Assembly: GCF_015182315.1 (NCBI RefSeq)
Contig: NZ_PRDL01000001.1
Coordinates: 248,001-312,000, forward strand
DNA length: 64,000 nt
Source: Cellvibrio polysaccharolyticus
GTDB taxonomy: Bacteria; Pseudomonadota; Gammaproteobacteria; Pseudomonadales; Cellvibrionaceae
Direction: 5' to 3'
The number at the start of each line of letters is the position of its first letter. The first letter of the stretch is position 1. Below, in pieces: positions 17,754-25,403 of this stretch. The notes beneath the pieces were generated by a model that saw only the letters and a list, made by a program, of their open reading frames with translations, ran no database searches and was not told the origin of the DNA. Position numbers and translations under genes: made by a program.

Positions 17754-18611
17754 ATGGCTCTGTCGATTCATACTAACTATTCCTCACTGATTACCCAAAC
17801 CAACCTGAGCAAAACCAACAATGCGCTGGGCACCAACCAGCAGCGTCTGGGCACTGGTCTGCGCATCAACTCTGCCGCTGACGATGCTGCCGGTTTGCAA
17901 ATTGCTACCCGTTTGAACGCTCAGTCCCGTGGTATGGATGTAGCACTGCGTAACACTGGCGATGCTATCTCCCTGTTGCAAACTGCTGAAGGTGCATTCA
18001 ATGAAATGACCGATATCGTTCAGCGTATGAAAGACCTGGCAACCCAGGCAGCGAACGATACTAACAGCGCTGAAGACCGTACCGCTCTGGCAGCAGAGTT
18101 CACTGAATTGAATGCCGAGCTGAGCAATATTTTTGACAACACCACCTATGCGGGTGAGAAGCTGTTTGCTGGTACTGACAGCAAATTCTCTTCCGCCGAC
18201 GGTGTGATATTCCAGATTGGTGCTACCGCGGCAGAACAACTGACCCTGGATGTCTCTGACAAAGTAAGCGGTGTTGCAGCATTGTTAGGTGGTACCGGTA
18301 GCTTCAGTGCTCTGGACCTGAGCTCAGCAGCAAGTGGTGCAGCGGCTATCACTGCATTGAACACGGCTCTGGACACCATTGGTGAACTGCGTACTGATTT
18401 CGGTGCCAACATCAACCGTCTGAACCACACCGCTAACAACCTGAGCAACATGAAAGACAACACCGACATGGCCAAAGGCCGTGTAATGGATGCTGACTTC
18501 GCTAAAGAAAGCGCCAACATGACCAAAAACTCCATGTTGATGCAGTCCGGTATTTCCATGCTGAAACAAGCTGGTCAAATGCCAAGCATGGTTATGTCTC
18601 TGCTGGGTTAA
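17754..18611 (+). CDS. lafA: Lateral flagellin
   Basis: Filament subunit, 285 residues, the only flagellin gene in the window. Residues 1-140 are the conserved N-terminal D0/D1 helices (LIT..NLSKTNNALGTNQQRLGTGLRINSAADDAAGLQIATRL) and about 205-285 the C-terminal D1/D0 helices ending MPSMVMSLLG. The centre is only about 60 residues, so surface D2/D3 domains are essentially absent, giving a thin plain filament. AGGAAGATCCCC precedes the ATG. A strong terminator follows. The short size and locus match LafA. Sigma-28 control is expected, but I could not find a convincing match upstream. Confidence 0.95.
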   Translation: MALSIHTNYSSLITQTNLSKTNNALGTNQQRLGTGLRINSAADDAAGLQIATRLNAQSRGMDVALRNTGDAISLLQTAEGAFNEMTDIVQRMKDLATQAANDTNSAEDRTALAAEFTELNAELSNIFDNTTYAGEKLFAGTDSKFSSADGVIFQIGATAAEQLTLDVSDKVSGVAALLGGTGSFSALDLSSAASGAAAITALNTALDTIGELRTDFGANINRLNHTANNLSNMKDNTDMAKGRVMDADFAKESANMTKNSMLMQSGISMLKQAGQMPSMVMSLLG

Positions 18612-18637
18612 TTCCGGCGTTTCATTCTGTGTTTATC

Positions 18638-18667
18638 AAAACGCCCCGCCTTTGTGCGGGGCGTTTT
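18638..18667 (+). terminator. Rho-independent terminator of the flagellin gene
   Basis: A perfect GC-rich stem, AACGCCCCGC (18640-18649) with GCGGGGCGTT (18656-18665), flanked by A/T tracts and followed by TTTTATTT. It lies 26 bp after the flagellin stop codon. This is the clearest terminator in the window and implies the flagellin message is monocistronic, separate from the regulator genes downstream. Confidence 0.9.
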
Positions 18668-18727
18668 ATTTAGTGCTTTATAAGTCAATTTCTTGTGCCA
18701 TTCTGCTACCTTCTACGAAAATTCTTA

Positions 18728-18895
18728 TAGGAAAATTCCTAGCGCACCTACCTATTTATAATTGTGGTTTCATCGATGATTTTGATCATTTATTCATCAT
18801 GAATACGGTTATTGTCATCTTCCCGTCATGGATTCGGCGGTATTTTTATTCGCCTTTTTAATGATGTGCGTCACATCCCCCCTGGGAAAATTCCT
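18728..18895. promoter_or_regulatory. Cluster of palindromes upstream of the ToxR-like regulator
   Basis: Three short dyads lie between the flagellin terminator and the regulator: TAGGAAAATTCCTA at 18728-18741; GATGTG-CGT-CACATC at 18863-18877; and GGGAAAATTCCT at 18884-18895, which repeats the 11-base core GGAAAATTCCT of the first. Repeated near-identical dyads before a regulator gene suggest operator sites, possibly for that regulator. A TTGACA (18916-18921) with TAATTT 15 bp later is a possible but weak promoter. The rest of this ~420-bp gene-free stretch is AT-rich with no gene I can support. Confidence 0.4.
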
Positions 18896-19035
18896 ATTTT
18901 TACCCGCGGGTAGTGTTGACATTCTTTTTTTCTGAATAATTTGCAACCAAATGTGCAAGTTGAGAACAAGACTTGCATCACGTTTTAACAGCCGCCAGAA
19001 TACCTTCAAATTTTACCCCCGGTACTGGGTTATTC

Positions 19036-19902
19036 ATGGAAACGACTTGCCTTACAGACAGTGTTAACGCAACCATCGGGAGCGCTGTCCCCTCCGCTAA
19101 CACGAGTGCCTATCTTGCTATCAGGACGGGACGTGTGAATTGTGCTGCCCGGTTTTATCCGGCGCTGTATCAATTGATGCTGGTTCGCAATGGCGTGGAA
19201 GAAAAAGTTGACCTGGGGTTTTCCGGCAGTCGCTTGCTGGAACGGCTGGTGCGTAATCCCGGTGAGGTAGTGACGCGCGAAGAATTGATGAGCCATGCCT
19301 GGTCTGACCGGGTGGTGGGTCAGGGCAGCTTGAACCAGCAAATTTATACCTTGCGCCAGGTGCTGGGTGACGAAAAAAATCGCGAAATTATCCAGACCTT
19401 GCCGCGTCGTGGTTATTTGCTCAACCCGAATTATTTAGTACCGGAAGCGGTAACTGCCGCGCCCGAGCAACCTGCCAGTGAGCCGGTCAATACCGCCTTG
19501 ATAGTACCGACCGGGTTGGTTGCCCGCCCCGCTGTGTACGGTGCAAACCGATTTTTACCCTTTGCGCTGTTGGGGTTGCTGGGCCTTGGTTGGCTGAGCT
19601 GGTTTTATCAAAGTCACCGCCCGGTTGAGCTTTATAACAGTGAACTGCGTATGGGCAATGTCAGTGTTTTTTACCGCGATGCCAACAAAGAGCGGTTACA
19701 GCACTTGATCCATAACACCCAAACCCTTACCCAGCGACTCTCTGAACTGGCACAGCAGCCAACCCGTTTATTTCTCGAAAACCGGGGAGACTTCTACGAA
19801 ATGTTGTGTTTGAGCGAGGGCGGCCATCATCACCTGATGACCTTTCATAGCAGTCAACTGGGACGTATTGTTGACGAGCAATTGCGCCAATGCTTGCGAT
19901 AA
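19036..19902 (+). CDS. Membrane-anchored winged-helix regulator (ToxR/CadC-like; LafZ position)
   Basis: A 288-residue one-component transmembrane regulator. The cytoplasmic N-terminus holds an OmpR/ToxR-type winged helix (about residues 40-132; RLLERLVRNPGEVVTREELMSHAW, then GSLNQQIYTLRQVLGD and LPRRGYLL). A Pro/Ala linker follows, then one transmembrane helix (about 173-191) and a ~97-residue periplasmic domain with exactly two cysteines (C258, C286), reminiscent of the ToxR disulfide. I prefer the ATG at 19036; a TTG at 18973 is an alternative. The stop overlaps the next gene by 13 bp. Its place beside the flagellin matches LafZ, the transmembrane regulator of Flag-2 loci. Ligand and targets are unknown. 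Confidence 0.85.
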   Translation: METTCLTDSVNATIGSAVPSANTSAYLAIRTGRVNCAARFYPALYQLMLVRNGVEEKVDLGFSGSRLLERLVRNPGEVVTREELMSHAWSDRVVGQGSLNQQIYTLRQVLGDEKNREIIQTLPRRGYLLNPNYLVPEAVTAAPEQPASEPVNTALIVPTGLVARPAVYGANRFLPFALLGLLGLGWLSWFYQSHRPVELYNSELRMGNVSVFYRDANKERLQHLIHNTQTLTQRLSELAQQPTRLFLENRGDFYEMLCLSEGGHHHLMTFHSSQLGRIVDEQLRQCLR

Positions 19903-20360
19903 AAGCTTTTCGTCATCCGCTGGTGCAGTGTTGTAGCCGGGTTATTGCGGTGTGCAGTCTGATATTGTGCGGTGTGGTAATCATAGCCTTGTGGTGGAAC
20001 GCCAGCGAAAAACTGCAAGGGCGCTATCAGCTATCGGGGCAGCTTCAGCTCAGTAACGGCCAGTTGCTGGAAGTCAGCCATAGTTTGCAGGTGATGGGTA
20101 AACACTTTCATGCCGTGACGCGCCAGGGCGACACCATTATCGAAACGACCGGCGTGATAGAAAATGGTTTTGCTGGTCATTACCGGTTATTGATTGAAGA
20201 CGGTAATCTGATCGGGTTAAACAGCGAAACCGATACCGATCTGGTATTCACGCTGCTGTACAGCCGCCGTAAAGGATCAGTGATTCATTTAAGCCGGGTC
20301 GGAGATTGCTTGTCCGGTTTTGAAAGCCGTCAGATATATTGTCCAGCCGCTTCTTTGTAA
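19890..20360 (+). CDS. Small single-pass membrane protein, ToxS-like partner of the regulator
   Basis: A 156-residue protein with a short cytoplasmic tip, one membrane helix (about residues 17-36) and a periplasmic domain rich in beta-strand-like segments (GRYQLSGQLQLSNGQLLEVS, GHYRLLIEDGNLIGLNSE) ending with two cysteines (C140, C151). It overlaps the regulator gene by 13 bp, so they are coupled. Size, topology and context parallel ToxS and TcpH-type effectors that stabilise a ToxR-like partner. I do not recognise sequence homology to ToxS itself; the role is inferred from architecture. Confidence 0.6.
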   Translation: MLAIKAFRHPLVQCCSRVIAVCSLILCGVVIIALWWNASEKLQGRYQLSGQLQLSNGQLLEVSHSLQVMGKHFHAVTRQGDTIIETTGVIENGFAGHYRLLIEDGNLIGLNSETDTDLVFTLLYSRRKGSVIHLSRVGDCLSGFESRQIYCPAASL

Positions 20361-20383
20361 ATTCTTCCCCGGCACTTCCTTGG

Positions 20384-21298
20384 TTACAGCGTCATTTCCG
20401 GCGCAATCAAATCGACACTCTCCGCCGAATAATCCACCCGCATTTGCGTATCCCCGAACAGCTCGCGGTAGAGTGCTTCTGCCTGGGCGGTCAGTAAAAG
20501 AATTTCAATGCGCCGGTTGGCGCCATCTTCCGGCGCGTCGGGGCGCAGCGGCATGCCGTCGGCCTGCGCGGTTACCTGTAAAACATGGTCGGAAGGCAAA
20601 CCGGCACTCACCATGACATTGCGGGCGCGCAAGGCACGGTCGCCGGAAAGATTCCAGTTGTTGTAAGCGGCATTCTCGCGGTAAGCGGTAGCGTCGGTGT
20701 GGCCACTGATAATCAGTTTGTTGACGGTAGGCGCCAGTACGGCGGCCAGCCGGTTGAGCAATTCCTGAAAGTGCGGGTTAAGGCGGGCGCTGCCGCGTTC
20801 GAACATAAAGCGTTGCTGGTCATCTTTAATCAGAATTCGCAAACCTTGCGGCACAATCTGCACTTCGATGTTGGCTTCGGCGTCCAGTTGCAGCGCCACG
20901 GTTTCCATCATTTTGGCCAGCTCACGCAAGTCAATCGGCTCGCCTTCACCCGGTTTGGTGGCCCGTTCGTCAGTGACTGTTTGCGGGCGGGTGGCTTCGT
21001 TGCTTTCGCTGGTGGTGCGATTAACCTGTACCGGTACGCCGTCGAGATCCAGCGGCGAACGGCTTTTACCATCAAAAATACCCGAGCCACCATCTACCAG
21101 CGGGTTGGACATCATATCGCCTGCGAGGGTTTCGCCCTGGTTTTGCGGCTGTACAATCCACAGCACCATAAACAGCGCCATCATTGCGAGGGTAAAATCG
21201 GCGAAAGCCACCTTCCAGGCGCCGCCGTGAGCATCATCATGACCTTTTTTGGAACGGCGCTTGACGATGATCTCATGGTCTTTATCACCACGCTTCAT
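20384..21298 (-). CDS. lafU: Flagellar stator protein MotB (LafU)
   Basis: Stator subunit that anchors to peptidoglycan. The cytoplasmic start is basic (KRRSKKGHDDAHGG), then one helix (about residues 29-50) with the ion-channel aspartate D34 in KVAFADFTLAMMALFMVLWIV. The C-terminal OmpA-like domain shows IISGHTDATAYRE and NLSGDRALRARNVM. Length 304. It overlaps motA by 4 bp and is the last gene of the minus-strand laf-type run. Lateral motors are usually proton driven, but ion type is not decidable here. Confidence 0.96.
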   Translation of the reverse strand: MKRGDKDHEIIVKRRSKKGHDDAHGGAWKVAFADFTLAMMALFMVLWIVQPQNQGETLAGDMMSNPLVDGGSGIFDGKSRSPLDLDGVPVQVNRTTSESNEATRPQTVTDERATKPGEGEPIDLRELAKMMETVALQLDAEANIEVQIVPQGLRILIKDDQQRFMFERGSARLNPHFQELLNRLAAVLAPTVNKLIISGHTDATAYRENAAYNNWNLSGDRALRARNVMVSAGLPSDHVLQVTAQADGMPLRPDAPEDGANRRIEILLLTAQAEALYRELFGDTQMRVDYSAESVDLIAPEMTL

Positions 21299-22167
21299 GC
21301 TGCGTCCCTTTCGTCCTCGTAGCGATTCACCCAGGTTTCCAGTTGACGGAAGGCCGGCTTCACATCCTGCTCGATCAACTTACGCCCGGCGTCTACCGCC
21401 AGTAAGGTGGGTTTGCCAGCCACGTGGGCTACCAGCGTGGTACGCACGCATTCAAGGGCGGAAAGTTCGGTTTTGATGCGCTGGCTCATGGCGTTGCTTA
21501 ATGGCTCCATGACGCAGTAACAGAAGAAAATACCGAGGAAGGTTCCTACCAGCGCAGCGGCTACGTGACTGCCAATTTCGGCAACAGAGCCGCCAATATT
21601 ACCCATGGTAATGATGATACCGAGAATAGCGGCGAGAATGCCGAAGCCGGGCATGGCTTCACCAATTTTATGCAGTGAGCGCGCCGGTTGCAGCAGCGCG
21701 TGTTCCATCGCTTCCAGTTCCTGCTCGAGAAAGCCTTCGAGTTCGTGAGCAGAAATTTTTCCCATCGCCATCAAACGAAAATTGTCGGCAATAAACGCCA
21801 TCAGGTTTTTTTCCTGAAGGATCAGCGGATATTTGGCAAAGAGCTCACTCTCGTCCGGCTCTTCAATGTGTTCATCCAGCGCTTTAAGACCGCCCTCACC
21901 CACCATCTCCAGCAGCTCATACAACATCATCAACAGTTGGCGTTGAAACTCTTCGCCGCGGCGCTTGAACAGGAACACTTCTTTAATTTGCGAACACATC
22001 TCCAGCAACACTTCTTTGGGGTTGCCTACCACCAGACTGCCCAGACCTGCACCGAGAATAATGACCACCTCGGCCGGTTGCCACAACATGGCCATCTCGC
22101 CGTGTGCCATGGCGTAGCCGCCCAGCACGCAGGTGATAATGATCAATACACCTAAAACTTTTTGCAC
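21295..22167 (-). CDS. lafT: Flagellar stator protein MotA (LafT)
   Basis: Stator subunit with four membrane helices; the pairs lie near residues 5-45 and 170-215 (PGFGILAAILGIIITMG). The cytoplasmic loop contains the charged FAKYPLILQEKNLMAFIADNFRLMAMG region that touches FliG. I use the GTG at 22167 as start: it lies 2 bp after the fliA stop, GAGAGAAA precedes it, and the protein then begins VQKVLGVLIIITCVLGG as in MotA/LafT. A start at 22230 would run 60 bp into fliA. Length 290. Confidence 0.93.
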   Translation of the reverse strand: MQKVLGVLIIITCVLGGYAMAHGEMAMLWQPAEVVIILGAGLGSLVVGNPKEVLLEMCSQIKEVFLFKRRGEEFQRQLLMMLYELLEMVGEGGLKALDEHIEEPDESELFAKYPLILQEKNLMAFIADNFRLMAMGKISAHELEGFLEQELEAMEHALLQPARSLHKIGEAMPGFGILAAILGIIITMGNIGGSVAEIGSHVAAALVGTFLGIFFCYCVMEPLSNAMSQRIKTELSALECVRTTLVAHVAGKPTLLAVDAGRKLIEQDVKPAFRQLETWVNRYEDERDAA

Positions 22168-22169
22168 AA

Positions 22170-22904
22170 CTAATTTCTCTCGGTTAAATAATGAGTGGCT
22201 TTGGCGATGGCCTGTTTGCTCAGTTGGCAAATTCGCGCATCGGTCAGCTCAAGTACCAGCGCGATTTCTTTCAGGCTGAGTTCGTGCTGGTAATACAAAG
22301 TGAGAATAAGGCGTTCACGTTCACTGAGAACACTTAACGCCTGGGCTAACAAACGCTCTCTGATGACGCGTTCTTCGACACCGGCGCTACTGCCAATGCA
22401 GGCCTCGTTGCCGTTTTGCAGAAGCTCATCAAGGCTTTCAATCGCTTCACCGGCGTCTGCCTGTAAAAAATCCTGATAGGCTTTGGCGGTGATGCCGGTA
22501 AAGTTGAGAATTTCTTCTTCTTCCGGGTTGCGCCCCAGCTGCCGGCTCAGTTGGCGGATGGCATCCCGCAACTTGTGGGTTTCCTGGCGGATTTGGCGCG
22601 GGCGCCAATCCTGACGGCGCAGCTCATCGAGAATCGCACCGCGAATTCGCAGGCCGGCAAATTTTCCGAAGTTTTCATCAGGCTGGCCATAACGGCGCAA
22701 GCTTTCCAGCAAACCCATCAAGCCAATCTGTTCCATGTCTTCACGGTCCATAACCGCGCTGACTTGCAGTGACAATTGATTAACGATGCGTTTTACCAGC
22801 GGCAAATACTGCATTAACAGTTGTTGCTCGGCAGCCGCCGAAAAAACAGAGTGGCTGCTTTGCGCAGTACTGTAATCGTAACCAATGACACAGTTTGCGT
22901 TCAT
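22170..22904 (-). CDS. lafS: Flagellar sigma factor sigma-28 (FliA/LafS)
   Basis: Group 3 RNA polymerase sigma factor for late flagellar genes. Region 2 is seen in YLPLVKRIVNQL...DMEQIGLMGLLESLRRYG and FGKFAGLRIRGAILDELRRQDW, and region 4 in LSERERLILTLYYQHELSLKEIALVLELTDARICQLSKQA. The 244-residue length is standard. Expected to be held by the FlgM encoded in this locus until hook completion. Upstream neighbour fliL, downstream motA with a 2-bp gap. Confidence 0.96.
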   Translation of the reverse strand: MNANCVIGYDYSTAQSSHSVFSAAAEQQLLMQYLPLVKRIVNQLSLQVSAVMDREDMEQIGLMGLLESLRRYGQPDENFGKFAGLRIRGAILDELRRQDWRPRQIRQETHKLRDAIRQLSRQLGRNPEEEEILNFTGITAKAYQDFLQADAGEAIESLDELLQNGNEACIGSSAGVEERVIRERLLAQALSVLSERERLILTLYYQHELSLKEIALVLELTDARICQLSKQAIAKATHYLTERN

Positions 22905-22913
22905 CGCCTTAAC

Positions 22914-23387
22914 CTATTGCACAATCAGTTTGCTGACCAGCACATGAGCGAAGGGCTGTGCCAGATTGCGGTTGGCAAAATCCTGGGTGAGCACTTCCTC
23001 CAGTGTTGTTTGCAAATCAGCGATGGGCATGGCGCGTAACTGCGAGAAGGGTAATCCGGAGAGATGCGCGACCACCGAGTTGCGCACCATCGGATCAATT
23101 TGCTCCAGTTTTTTGCTGTCCTCATTAATCGCGGTTTGTAATACCAGATCCATTACAAAGTAATGTTCGCGACCATCTTCCTGAAGGCTGATGATAATTT
23201 TATTAATCGGAAAAAATTTGTATTCCTTGTTGGGCTGTTTCGCCACTGGCACCGAACCGTCAGCAGCGGGTTGGAGTTGCGCCCCGGCCTGCAAAGGTTG
23301 TATCAGGGTATAAACCAGCGTAATACCGCCAACAAGAATAAGGGTATTAATTAACAGCAAGATAACAATGATTCGTGGCAACGGCAT
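22914..23387 (-). CDS. lafF: Flagellar basal body-associated protein FliL (LafF)
   Basis: Single-pass inner-membrane protein (helix about residues 6-28, IIVILLLINTLILVGGITLVY) with a periplasmic stomatin-like FliL domain. The C-terminal RNSVVAHLSGLPFSQLRAMPIADLQTTLEEVL and final LVSKLIVQ match the family. It associates with the stator ring and affects torque and swarming. 157 residues; lies between fliK and fliA, as lafF does in known lateral loci. Confidence 0.88.
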   Translation of the reverse strand: MPLPRIIVILLLINTLILVGGITLVYTLIQPLQAGAQLQPAADGSVPVAKQPNKEYKFFPINKIIISLQEDGREHYFVMDLVLQTAINEDSKKLEQIDPMVRNSVVAHLSGLPFSQLRAMPIADLQTTLEEVLTQDFANRNLAQPFAHVLVSKLIVQ

Positions 23388-23431
23388 AACCGGTTCTCTG
23401 TTCCTTTTCTTTAATTAAATAACGCAGTCCA

Positions 23432-24691
23432 TCAAACTGTGATCAACACATCCTGATTGCGCGCAGTGTGTTGTGCATCAGTTGCCTCATCGGCGAGCTG
23501 ATTATCGCTAATAGATTCACCGCCAAAATGTACACCAGCTGTGTGTCGGCCCGGTTGCTCGCGTTGGCTATCACTACCGCTACCGACTTGCACATTGACC
23601 TGAATAAAATTCTGCTGGGTCAGTTCCTGACGCAGACGTTCACTCGATTGATGCAGCATTTTTGCCACGTCAGTTTGCGCCGCCGATATTTGTACTGTCA
23701 GACGACCGGATTCATGGGTGAGAAAAATTTCCATACTGCCAAGTTCTGGCGGGTCGAGACGAATGGTGGCGCTTTGCGAACGTTGCTGAAGTTGCAGTTC
23801 TACCTGGTTGCGTAGCGCGTGCAACATTTGCTCACCCCATTTTGCTTCCGGGCCTTCAAATTTGAAATTGGCTTCAGGCGCACGGCTGCCGGGAGTGCCA
23901 ACCGATGTTGTCATGGTGGCGGGGTTTTGCGTTAAGGGTGCGCGCAATGCTGTAGCGTCAAGGTCTGACTCAATGCTATCAACGATCGCTGCACTCACCG
24001 GGTTGGGCGTAGCATCTCTTGCAGACGCGGCGTCAGCCTGGCGAATGGCACTGGCCAACAGGTTGGTGTTGGCAGGCGTGTTGTTAGCATCGCTATCCAG
24101 ATTCAGCGCGGTATTTGAACGTGCACTCATGGTGGCGCGCTGCTGATTTTCCATGATGTCAGCCGTTGGCTGTTTTACCCGATCATCGACCAGAGCATCA
24201 GCCGGCAAGGTTGCCGCAATATTACCGGCAGGTCGCTGTTGAACCGGGGGTAAGGCATCTGCCTGATTGTCCCGGGGCAAAGCCGCGGTATCTTGTGCTT
24301 GCACTTTCGCGGTGTCGTTTAATAAAGCGGCCAGAGGATCAACGGGAATGGTGGCTGCGGTTTGATCCGGCGTTATCGCAGGAGGCGCATCGCTTGCTAC
24401 AGACTGCTCGGGTTGTTGACCCAGCCAATACTGAATTAACGCCTCGGTGTCCTGCAGGGTGATATCCAGAGATGCCGGTGAGGTGATTTCGTCGCCGGTG
24501 GCGGCGGGCGCAAGCTGCTCGGGGGGTGCCGTAGTTTCCAGTTCGTTAATCAATGCAAATTCGGCAGTAAAGTCTGCACCTGCGTCTGCAGGCAGGTTCT
24601 CAGAAGTCAGAATGTCGGCATCCAGCAACGGTTTTTCACTGCTGTGTGGTGTGGCGGCCTGTGGAAGATTCCAACTTGCTAACTGCAACAT
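23432..24691 (-). CDS. lafE: Flagellar hook-length control protein FliK (LafE)
   Basis: Molecular ruler and export-specificity switch protein. The first ~290 residues are low complexity, rich in Ala, Thr, Asp and Pro, as in the FliK ruler part. The C-terminal Flg_hook domain (about 290-385) contains SATIRLDPPELGSMEIFLTHESGRLTVQI and the LRQELTQQNFIQVNVQV block. 419 residues. It acts on the FlhB C-terminal domain, which here carries an unusual cleavage motif. Confidence 0.92.
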   Translation of the reverse strand: MLQLASWNLPQAATPHSSEKPLLDADILTSENLPADAGADFTAEFALINELETTAPPEQLAPAATGDEITSPASLDITLQDTEALIQYWLGQQPEQSVASDAPPAITPDQTAATIPVDPLAALLNDTAKVQAQDTAALPRDNQADALPPVQQRPAGNIAATLPADALVDDRVKQPTADIMENQQRATMSARSNTALNLDSDANNTPANTNLLASAIRQADAASARDATPNPVSAAIVDSIESDLDATALRAPLTQNPATMTTSVGTPGSRAPEANFKFEGPEAKWGEQMLHALRNQVELQLQQRSQSATIRLDPPELGSMEIFLTHESGRLTVQISAAQTDVAKMLHQSSERLRQELTQQNFIQVNVQVGSGSDSQREQPGRHTAGVHFGGESISDNQLADEATDAQHTARNQDVLITV

Positions 24692-24694
24692 GAC

Positions 24695-25021
24695 TTAACT
24701 CTCATTCTGATACATGTCGATACTTTGGTAGGCTGAATAGCCTTCACGGTGCTCGACATGGCTCATCAGTATTTTGCGTAATTTTTCGCACTCGTCCTTG
24801 CAGGCGTTGAGTGCCTGCAAGTGAAGATGTTGTAATTTCTTTTTTACCGCGATCAGTTCATCGCTCAAGGTTTCTCGCGTTGTCAGGGTGTTCAGGCACT
24901 CGGCAATATTCTGATCAACCTTGGCAATTTTTCCCCAATCGCCTTCGCGCAAGGCTGTTAACAATTGATTGTGTAGTTCAATCATTCGCTGCAGCAGGTT
25001 GCGATCAAGCTCGGGCTGCAT
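24695..25021 (-). CDS. FliT-like flagellar chaperone (LafD/LafX position)
   Basis: A 108-residue, mostly helical, charged cytoplasmic protein (LLQRMIELHNQLLTALREGDWGKIAKVDQNIAECLNTL) with the size and helix pattern of FliT, the FliD export chaperone. Sequence similarity is low, as usual for FliT, so the call leans on position: after fliS and before fliK, where lafD or lafX lies in other lateral clusters. Its start overlaps the fliS end by 17 bp. Confidence 0.65.
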   Translation of the reverse strand: MQPELDRNLLQRMIELHNQLLTALREGDWGKIAKVDQNIAECLNTLTTRETLSDELIAVKKKLQHLHLQALNACKDECEKLRKILMSHVEHREGYSAYQSIDMYQNES

Positions 25022-25403
25022 TCACGCCTTCCCAGCCTTCACGCACGACGCTCAGCAGGTTAATCACTTCGTCGATGCCTTCCAGCGACAAGCTGACGCT
25101 GACATCGGAAAGACGGTAGATGCAGTAATCGTAAAGTCTTGAAAGACCCTGCACGGTTTCGCCGCCGTTGTCATAGTCCAGTGCACTGTTAAGACCATTA
25201 AGAATGTTCATGCACTTTTCAAGTGACTGGCCTTTTTGTTGAAAGCGTTTGCCTTCAATGTGGCCGCGAGCGCGCGCCAATTCGTCGAGCAATCCGTCAA
25301 ACAGCACCAGCACCAGCTGATAAGGTGACGAGGAGGCCGCACGCACTTCCAGATCGACCGAGCGATAGCCTTCGTAGCTTTCATTAATTTGATAATTACT
25401 CAT
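25005..25403 (-). CDS. lafC: Flagellin export chaperone FliS (LafC)
   Basis: Cytoplasmic chaperone that binds the flagellin C-terminus and keeps it from polymerising. The pattern YRSVDLEVRAASSSPYQLVLVLFDGLLDELARARGHIEG and the later KCMNILNGLNSALDYDNGGETVQGLSRLYDYCIYRL are characteristic. 132 residues. It overlaps the fliD stop by one base. Confidence 0.95.
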   Translation of the reverse strand: MSNYQINESYEGYRSVDLEVRAASSSPYQLVLVLFDGLLDELARARGHIEGKRFQQKGQSLEKCMNILNGLNSALDYDNGGETVQGLSRLYDYCIYRLSDVSVSLSLEGIDEVINLLSVVREGWEGVNAARA

